The notes below the pieces were generated by a model. The model worked only from the letters and a program-made list of their open reading frames with translations, searched no databases and had not been told where the DNA came from. A stretch of 64,000 bases of DNA from Cryptomeria japonica (taxonomy: Eukaryota; Streptophyta; Pinopsida; Cupressales; Cupressaceae): contig NC_081407.1 in NCBI RefSeq assembly GCF_030272615.1, positions 373,262,998 through 373,326,997 of the forward strand. The letters run 5' to 3'. Position numbers and translations under genes: made by a program. Shown in pieces: positions 56,005-64,000 of the stretch (within the stretch, counting starts at the first letter, position 1; every line of letters starts with the position of its first letter).

Positions 56005-57260
56005 GTTGTTGATGGCTCCAGAGTCATTACAAAATCTCCAATCTCTATCCTTATTTGGTGATAGTATTGTAGGTTTTGTACACTTCTCTAATTAGCCATT
56101 TCTTCAACAACTTAAACTTTTCTTTTCAATTTGCCATTCTTTGCAAAACTCATTCTATGGGCTACCTTATTCATAAAATTAGCTCCTAATATCAAATAAA
56201 TTTGATGATATTTCTCATCAATTGAAAACTCTAGAGCACATTATCTAACACAATATTTTGAAATTCCTCAAATAGTTCTGAGACTTTTGTGGTACACATT
56301 CCATTTATTCCTTATTGATTTTAGGAATCAACACAAAGCACACATGCTCATGTTTCATCCATCCAAAAAATTTATGCCATCTACCAAAGAAATTCTTTCA
56401 CTAGTACATACCTCCAATTCTATCTCCTTCTAGGGCTTTAACCTCTGGCTAAATTTATCATTTATTAATGAATAGGTTTTAGCATGGAAATCAAGGATAG
56501 TGTGTTGATCAGATAACCATGGCCTCCCTAATAACATATGAGATACACCTATAGGCATGATGTAACATAGTACCTCATCGTGATAATTCCCAATCTTGAA
56601 ATTTACTATATATTACACAATAACCAAAGATCTGTATTTATACACCTATGCAATCCTGTATGAATTTGGGTCCTTCATCATTTCCAAATGAAACTTTCTA
56701 GCCATATCTTTTGAAACTAGCTTATTCGTACTTCCACTATCAATAATTACATGACAACACTTGCCTCTTAGTTTACATCTTGTTTAGAATAAACTCTTCA
56801 ATTTGAATTGGTTCTTTTTCTTCATTTAGCAAGGCTCTCCTAATAACAAGAGTCTCACCCCTTTATGTATCTTCAAAAAGATTAGATTCAACATCTTCAT
56901 CTACATTTGAAACTTGTGCATTACCTTCCATTCTTCTATTTTTCCCTCTTTGATATTATGGACACTCATATGCTCAATGTTCTTCTCCACATTGAAAAAA
57001 GGTTCCAAAAAAGCCTCCTCTTCTAGGTCTTCATGCATGTCTTCCTCTTCCTCTTTGTTCATTATTATTTTGGTCAGGAGGATGGTATGAATCTAATCCT
57101 TTTTCATTCTTATTGGTACTGTTCTTCAATTTCATCCCTTCTTCTTGGCTCAAATCCTCTATGTATCTCTTCTCGATGTGCTTGAAATTGTCTTTGTAGG
57201 GATCTAGAACCCTCTTTTGGTACAATAATAGTTCTTCTACCACCATGGTTTCTTGGTGGA
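56000..57260 (-). pseudogene. Decayed Ty3/gypsy, minus strand: gag and protease part
   Basis: On the minus strand, from the right: a charged gag C-terminal region (57,031-57,246), then a damaged zinc knuckle ('QCGEEH.AYEC') near 56,960-56,995. The protease follows with DSGST at 56,727-56,741 in 'VIIDSGSTNKLVSKDMARKF', and 'MPIGVSHMLLGRPWL' near 56,510-56,560. The reading continues into the reverse transcriptase at 36,246 once the Tat-like insertion is removed. Stops are frequent. It is older than the Tat-like element that split it. Confidence 0.85.
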
Positions 57261-57900
57261 GGTATTCATGAAGTGTAAGTTTGATTTACAAGGGTTTGCA
57301 ATATTTCATTATTTCTAATCAGCTAGAGTTTGTCATCTCCATTAGTCATTTGACTATATTTTAAGCTTGTGCATGTTTGATAAGTCATCCATTTCCTAGA
57401 ATTGCACAATTGGGGACATTACACCTTGACACATAGAACCATCATATATATACCTCATGCATTCATTTTGTAAGCACCAAAAGGAAATATAACCTTTGCA
57501 CTCCTACAATTCCTTGTTCAACCCTTTTCCAAGGAGAGAGGGAAATGGATAGTAGATTTATATGTGAGACTAGTGGAAGTCAAGTAGGCCAACATAACTG
57601 GCTCCAAGAAGGAGAATATAGAGGAATGTGGTGGAATTGGGGATTTAAATCACATTTTTCTTATCTAAATTTCCATCATTATATGTGGTATCTTTTAAAA
57701 ATGTTTCTAATTGCATCCCAATTTTATATATCTCATAGATGAGCATCCCCAAACAAGGACTAAGAAAGTTAGATATAACATAGCAAAAAAGACATGTATA
57801 ATGCATAAGCTCTTTAAATAAATCAAATGAGTTATCAATCCTCAATGGGAGGTCTTAGAAATCACAAGGAAAATGTGGAAACCGAATTTCATCAAGCACC
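57261..57900. other. Spacer between gypsy remnant and dead NUP1 copy
   Basis: No gene recognised. The left part may still be gag of the minus-strand gypsy element. The exact left edge of the NUP1 duplication is unclear and lies at about 57,900. Confidence 0.4.
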
Positions 57901-59185
57901 CCTTACCCTAGGTTCAATCTTTTTGGGTTTTGCTATATTTTCTACCTTTATTGATTCTTACTTATGTGAGAGAATAAAATTAAGTAAAATTTGCTTGAAA
58001 TCCACTTAGTCTCTTCAACCTCCACCTTCTACTTCTGAGCTTAACTTCAACCCACTTTCAAGGTATTGGTAATGGCTTGGGATTCACCTTCACAAGCATG
58101 TTTTTCCAATCCTCAATCACAATTTGAAGAACATCGAACAAAACAAAGACCTCAACTAGATTATTGGTATATATTCCAGGTTTGTTAATATTAGTATTGG
58201 TTTTGTATTTAAATCTTGAAACTCCCATCCTCTTCCAACAAGCCAAGCATTATTCTTATCTAATCTCTCAAAAAAAAAAATTAATTCCTTAGGAGGGAAG
58301 TTTCCAAATCACTTTAGCCTTATTGAGCATAACGAATTCCAACTCATTGTTGGAGGAGGCATGCTGCATATATTAATAAATAGTCTTTTTGTTATGTTCC
58401 ATGAATGTTTTCAAAACATTATTTTTGAAGACGATATTTTGTAATACCTAAGGAGGTGTTCAATAGCTTGAAATGTGTATTATTGTCTTGAGTTGTGGAT
58501 AATTATCTTGGCATGAATAACGATGAAGTAAAAATGAGAAATCAATTATAGAAATGAACCAAACAATGTGAAAATTGTAGAGACTCAAAGATGGCAAGAT
58601 GAGAGGAATAAGACAAGGGAAGAAAAATATAACTTTTCTTGGGGCAATGCCTTGTTTCTTGATGCATTGTCTCCCTTTGTTATTGGAAGTGTAAGTCAAT
58701 ATATTTTTCTTTTGTGTTCTCTATTGTTTAGTTTAATATGTATTTTATTTTCTCCCAAACCACAATCAAGAATGATAAATCATCCTATTGATAGTACACA
58801 TTTATCCATTTTTATATATTAGATATAAGGGCACATTTTGTAGGTTTGTGATTGTTTGGATCCAACATATATAACAAAATATTTTATGGGTGTGGTGTCT
58901 AATAGGGCACCAACATCCACTTTACATTTTTAGTGTAGACCTTTTAGAGATAAGAGCACATCGTATCGACTATTTTGAGATGCACACACCCCAAATAGAG
59001 CCAATGCTTATCAACTTATACCAATACTAAAAAAAGGTGACTTATTTGGGAATGGGAAGGTTGTAGATAGATTGAGGACCCCATCTGGTAGGCTTAATAA
59101 CCACTAATTTATGAGGTCTCAAAATAGAGTTTAAGGCCTAGACTATACCCTATGTGTCAATTTTTTTTGTCAATCGACTCATTCT

Positions 59186-59648
59186 TGTTGGATTGTGATA
59201 ACAATAAAACAATAAAACAAGGGAATAAAACAAGAAAACAATAAAACAAGTCACATCTTATCTTTTAGAAAAATAGTTTTTTCCTTTGAAAGGAAATTCC
59301 TAATTTCTTTAAAGGAATAAAGCTAGTTTTTTCTATGTTTAGTGATGGTTGTTATCTTGAAGATATTCTATATATCTCTCTTGTCTTGAAGAAAATTTCA
59401 TTGTAATTTGTAAGTGTAATTGTGATAGCAACAATTGTGAATATTGTAATTAATTTCTCGAAGCAATAAGAATACTAATACCTTGCCCCGTGGATGTTTC
59501 CTTAGCATATTGCCAAGGTTTTAGCACATAAATATCTCTTCTTTATTATTTTGTTATTTCATTTTATTTATTTTTACTTCTTTGCAACTAATTTGTGCTG
59601 CAATATTTACTAATGATAGGTTTATACTTCCACTTCCATAATTTTTTT
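59186..59648. mobile_element. Probable solo or partial copia LTR inside the dead NUP1 copy
   Basis: About 460 bp absent from the parent gene between its exon 5 end and intron 5. It starts TGTTGGATTGTG and includes 'ACCTTGCCCCGTGGATGT', a block typical of copia LTRs, and 'AATATCTCTTC'. The right end is not clear and no target duplication is certain. Confidence 0.55.
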
Positions 59649-59801
59649 GACGTATTCTATGGTGTTGTTGTAGCATATCCAATCCATTCTCTTATAATTG
59701 ATAAACATTACATCTATTATGTTATACTCTGTTAATGTTTCAATGTCATTTTTTTTGTTGTATTCACAACATATAGGTAATGGGACTCTATTTAGCACTC
59801 C

Positions 59802-59818
59802 AACATCATAGTGGACAC
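59802..59818. repeat. LINE target site duplication (left, 17 bp)
   Basis: AACATCATAGTGGACAC, repeated with one mismatch at 61,375-61,391. It is the exon 6 sequence of the NUP1 copy, so the insertion point is exact. Confidence 0.9.
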
Positions 59819-61374
59819 ATAATGGCGTTCAACGACTCTCCCGCTCACCCTCGTTCAAAATTATTTACAGGTTATGTGCCTGTTGCATCCATTGCATTGG
59901 TCATTAGTTGTGGCCCTCTCACGACTGCTTTGGATATGATGGGATCGGGTCCCCACTCCTCCCTTGTGGCTATTGATTCGGGCCCCCCTCGACCCCTTTC
60001 TGGTCTAGGGGGTTCTGCTGATGATGGGCTTCCTATTGGTGTCGTTGCTCAAAAGGGTGCAATTTTTGGTGCTAGGGAGACTTTGGCCCCACCAAAACCT
60101 TCTTTTGTTGGTAAACATAGTTTTTCTTGAGTTGCCAAATCTACTGCCCAACCCTCCAAGGGTATTTGTCCTCTTCCCTATGCTAAATCCTCCCTTGTGG
60201 TGGTATGTGAGCAGGACGTTGTGGACAATATCGAGTTCTACCAGCGTTGTGCCCTCGTGTGCAAATTCTATGGGTCATGGCCCTCGCTATCAGATGTCCA
60301 TCATTGGGTAAGTGACTCTTGGAAGCCTTTGATTGCTCATAATATCAAGCTCTTCCCTTGTGCTAAAGGCTTTTTTATTGCTTCAATTTTTTCTTTGAAT
60401 GATAGGGATTTGGTTTTGGGTAAGTTGTGGGCTTGGGGAGCTCACTCCCTCTCTATCAAGCCTTGGAAAACTTCCTTTAACCCCCTTACTGAACCATTGA
60501 CTGTGCATCCTATTTGGGTTCGGTTTCCAAACCTTCCACTCCATTTTCGAGAAGAATCTTGTTATGAGGCTATTGGTAATTCTATTGGGCATTTCTTAAA
60601 TGTGGATGAGGTCATTGCTTCTATGGGCCACTCCACTTTTTCTTATATCCTGGTTGACATTGACATCTCTTCTCCTCTCTTGGGAGATGTGGTCCTCATG
60701 GTTGAGGATATGCCTTGGACACAATTGCTAGACTTCGAGGGCCTCCCATTTCGTTGTAGGAAATGCTTCTCTATGGGTCATCTTGCCTCAAACTGTTCTA
60801 TCTCACGTCATAGAGGAGATACACCATGGTGGAAGGATGCTACTTCTGACCACTTGACTATCTTTGCATCAAATTCAAACTCTGTGGATTCCTCTTAGGA
60901 TGTTGAGATGCCTCCTACTATTGCTAATGCTACGGATATGACAGTTGAAGCTATTGCCTGTGTTTTAGAGCCCCTCTCTACTGTGCCAACTCTCGCTCCT
61001 AATGTTGTTTCTCTATAACAGCCTATTGTTGTTCTACAACAACCTTCTGCTGCCCTACAACAACACGTTGTTGGCACTTCTGATTGTAACCCTACGGGGT
61101 CTATTCCAAATGACCCTTCTCTTGATGATAGTATTGCCTAGACAATTGTTCATCATAGGTGGAAGGGGAAGTCTCCCCCCCAACCCAGTTCCCTCATGTT
61201 CAAGGCTTGGGTACCTCTACCCTTCCTTGAGTTGGGAACTAGGTCTAGGTTTGACAGGTTGTTTTTTGCCCATCTTTTTGTTTGTGATAGCATATTTGTT
61301 TGTTGTGGAAGTGTCATTTTGGCTAGTCTTTGTATTGAGGGTGAACACCCTTGTTTTGCTCCTTTAATATCAAA
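59819..61374 (+). mobile_element. LINE fragment with ORF1 only, inserted in the NUP1 copy
   Basis: Bounded by the 17-bp target duplication. ORF1 starts at ATG 59822, three bases from the insertion edge. It has a Pro/Ser-rich N terminus, a DUF4283-type nucleic-acid-binding domain (about 60,220-60,740, 'WAWGAHSLSIKPW', 'IWVRFPNLPLHF') and a zinc knuckle CRKCFSMGHLASNC at 60,755. Stops occur at 60,128, 60,896 and 61,016. No endonuclease or reverse transcriptase follows. The sequence goes straight to a short tail ending CTTTAATATCAAA. It is therefore a deleted, non-autonomous copy. Confidence 0.88.
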
Positions 61375-61391
61375 AACATCATAATGGACAC
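61375..61391. repeat. LINE target site duplication (right, 17 bp)
   Basis: AACATCATAATGGACAC. After it, NUP1 exon 6 sequence resumes (CAATATAATTTCCACT). Confidence 0.9.
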
Positions 61392-62239
61392 CAATATAAT
61401 TTCCACTTATAGGTGGATGATAGGTGAGATTTGAAGTTTACATGAGAGAAATCGAATGAATTATTTGATGTATCCTTCAACTCATTGGTTTTTACTAATA
61501 CAATTTAACTATTTTTTTTCCATTATTGATTTGATTTGGTTTTTGTGATAAACTGAAGTTTATTTACATGAAATGATTTGGCCCCTAGATTAAAAATGAT
61601 GATTGGATCTATGTTAGATGATGATATAACATCACGAGGTTCAATAAGGATAATCATAAAAAAGACTATCTTTGGCACTCTTTTGAGGAGTTGTGATCCA
61701 TCATGTTCAACTAGTAATCAGTTAAATCCTTTGCCATTACATGTATTAATTTTAAACAAAAAATAGTGGTTGCAATTGCTAGGAAGGTTGTGGAAAAGAG
61801 AAATAGAAACTTATTTCAACATTATTGTTTCGAGACTTGAGGGTACAATATCTTTGACTTCAAATTTTGGGTGTTGTTGCAAGAATATAGTGAGATAACT
61901 CAGTAAATTTTGGAGCATTGACAATATCCCTTTTTAGATATGCATGGATAAAGCATATTATCTCTTTACATAAATAATCAATCACATGCTCAAGAAGCTT
62001 ATGATTCTAATAAAATATTTGAAGTTAATGGAAAATCTCCCTTGACAAATTCTTTGGAAACTTCTAAGAATGCACCTAAATTCCATGGTACTAGATATGT
62101 ATATCTCCAACATGTTAATGTGAGTTCCTCAAAGGTGGTCATGAAATTGTAATTTCTTTTTGTCCTATTCTAGAAAAATTGGTTTTAGAATGAGTTTACT
62201 TAAGGTATGTTATCTTGGGATTAGTTACATTAATGTTAT

Positions 62240-63691
62240 TGTATGCAGGAAAAGCGGGCCTATAGAACTCAATATGTGAAAAACGGAGCTCTAGGGAGCC
62301 TTGCTCACACACCCACAGGACTTCTTGGTGCAAGCTATGGAGTCATGAAGTATGGCTTAGCTTCCCAAGGATGGTTCCATGGTTCTCTATCTTGCACGGT
62401 CCCTCAAACCAATGTTTTTGCTCTCAGATCACTAAGCAAAATGGTTTAGGGATGACAAATGCAAGAATGAGGGATGCTTTTGTTGATTTTAAGATGAGAT
62501 GCATCCTAAGCTATGCATGATGCTACAAATGCAATAAACTAGCTATAAGATGACAAGGTTAGCAAACAAGACTATCCTAGCATACTATATTAGTTTATGA
62601 TTTTAGCTAAATGATAAGGAACATACTCTAAATTTGCATATTTTAGATTAATTCCTATTTAAAAGAGAAGCTAAATGATGAGCATATAAAATATGAAAGC
62701 TTGAATGGATTTGAGTATAAGTGTGATGCTAAAGACTTGGATGATCTGAAAATGAAGGGATGAGAGCTCTATTTATAGCAAGGGCAATGGATGGCCAGGA
62801 TTGAAAGAGGCAATCAAGGGCTAAGTTTGAAAGTTGTCAATCCATGTTTACAATTGGCACCAATGAAATGGTGACAATTGTCAACATAAGACTGGGTTGA
62901 GAGGAGAGGTAGGAAGCATTAAATGCTTGAGAAGACCTCATGGCTACCCTAGGGGTTAAGGGTTAAGGTTAAGTTAAGATTACCCATTGGATAAAGCTTT
63001 TACCCAAAGGATAAACTCTTGTGCAAAGGTTTTAAGGATAACCATGGCCAATGCAATAAATGTTTGATGAGACCCTTGGGTTACATGGAGGTTGAGTTTA
63101 TGGAAATTCTTTAACCATGTAAGAAGGTTGAGTTAACCATTAATGGTTATGAAGACTTTGGGGACAAATTTGTAAGAGTCCTTCCAAATTTGGGGGCATT
63201 CAACAAGTTAGCTTGTTGAATGGATAAAGGCTTTAATGCATTTTGAAAACTTTACTCCAAATTTGAGAAGTGACCTCAAATTTAGCGAAAAGGGATAATG
63301 GATGGGTTTGGGTTAATTAATTAGGTTTAGAAGAATCTAGAAGAGGTTAGAAAGAGGTTTAGGATGCAAGTGGGAGGTGTAGGATTTTGCAAGTGGGTGA
63401 GGGAAAATAGGTTTTAATTGAATTTAATTCAATTTGGTTGCAATTAAATAAATTAGATTTATTTAATTTAGGATAACTATTTTAATTAAATTTGAATTTA
63501 ATTAAAAAGTGGACAGGGGCTTTAATTGAATAAAATGAATTTATCCTATTAAATGGTATAGTGAATTTAATTGAGTAATTTACTTAATTAAATAGAGGAA
63601 TGCGGGTAATTTAATTAAATTGGATTTAATTAAACAGAGAAATGAACATAAAATATTCATTTAGGAATATGGTCATTTTTATACGTCTACA
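62240..63691 (-). repeat. 3' LTR of a second Tat-family element, minus strand
   Basis: 1,452 bp. On the minus strand it starts TGTAGACGTATAAAAATGACC and ends GCATACA, and is related to the LTRs at 36,247 and 54,528 but more diverged. The polypurine tract complement TTTTGCCCCTCTTT lies at 63,692-63,705, so the element body extends to the right beyond the window. The insertion broke intron 7 of the dead NUP1 copy right after GTTAT (62,235-62,239), the presumed target site. Confidence 0.88.
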
Positions 63692-64000
63692 TTTTGCCCC
63701 TCTTTGAAGTGACGTGTGTGCACATGTTATTTCAAAGAAAATGATATGTTGTTGTGATTTTATGATCGATGTCATTTTTATGAATTTCATGTCGTGACCC
63801 AGATTTGATGTGTGATGCCCCAGATTCAATAAACGATGGTGATAATGCCCCCTCGGGAGATGAATCAATATTTTGAAAATTTGATTTGATTTGATGATAA
63901 TTTGCATTTGGTGTGTAAGATTTTGGCTAGGTGAAACGTTTAAATTGATTCATCTCCTGATAATTGACGTGTTTTAGGGTATGAGGGAGACCGCGAGCAA
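63692..64000 (-). mobile_element. Interior end of the second Tat-family element (runs off the window)
   Basis: The first 14 bases are the complement of the polypurine tract. The following 250 bp match the terminal interior of the first element (54,250-54,513) in inverted orientation. Nothing coding is visible in this part. Confidence 0.8.

Larger units (their letters stand above)
57900..62239 (+). pseudogene. Dead duplicate of NUP1 (part of intron 3 to intron 7)
   Basis: Collinear with 22,790-25,250 of the NUP1 gene, introns included, so it arose by DNA duplication and not by retroposition. Exon 4 copy is at about 58,450-58,690 (its GTAAGT donor kept), exon 5 copy at about 58,843-59,185, exon 6 copy at about 59,776-59,818 and 61,392-61,430, and exon 7 copy at about 61,590-62,200. 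Damage includes in-frame stops in every exon, CAA to TAG in exon 6, a deletion of about 130 bp in exon 7, a copia-like LTR near the exon 5 end, a LINE fragment inside exon 6, and a Tat-family LTR in intron 7. The rest of the copy, if any, lies beyond the right edge. Confidence 0.92.

Overview
The window looks like nuclear DNA of a gymnosperm, most likely a conifer. It has one real protein-coding gene with very long introns (12.7 kb and 7.5 kb). The rest is AT-rich and dominated by old, nested LTR retrotransposons, solo LTRs and LINE remnants. The species cannot be fixed from the sequence alone.

Region by region: (1) 1-1.08 kb is a decayed LINE reverse transcriptase. (2) 1,579-29,459 (+) is a ten-exon gene for the plant nuclear-basket FG nucleoporin NUP1/NUP136. 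All ten exons join in phase to 1,489 codons, and both family-diagnostic ends are present. Intron 1 holds a minus-strand non-autonomous LTR element (3,590-9,105) with a solo LTR nested in one of its LTRs, and a short-LTR element (9,584-12,186) with a SINE inside. Intron 2 holds a probable Mutator-like element (16,757-18,058). Intron 9 appears to be a GC-AG intron and carries a complete 334-bp TRIM (26,271-26,604). (3) 31.3-33.3 kb is a decayed Ty1/copia pol. (4) 33.8-35.6 kb is a decayed hAT transposase on the minus strand. (5) 35.64-57.26 kb is a decayed minus-strand Ty3/gypsy element, split by a 19.75-kb Tat-like Ty3/gypsy element (36,247-55,999) with 1.46-kb LTRs, PBS, PPT and a perfect 5-bp target duplication. 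That element itself carries a solo LTR (44,376-45,646). (6) 57.9-62.24 kb is a second, dead copy of NUP1 exons 4-7 with introns. It is broken by a copia-like LTR, a LINE ORF1 fragment and the LTR of another Tat-family element that runs off the right edge on the minus strand.

The three most interesting observations are these. First, a miniature retrotransposon has LTRs that each contain a tRNA-like Pol III module with intact A and B boxes. Second, the Tat-like element carries an antisense plant mobile domain (PMD) gene between integrase and the 3' LTR. Third, arrays of a TAGCGCAT-type motif lie upstream of both its sense gag-pol unit and its antisense PMD unit, in each case oriented the same way relative to the downstream gene. 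NUP1 is the only gene here that appears intact. Everything else is mobile-element sequence in various stages of decay.
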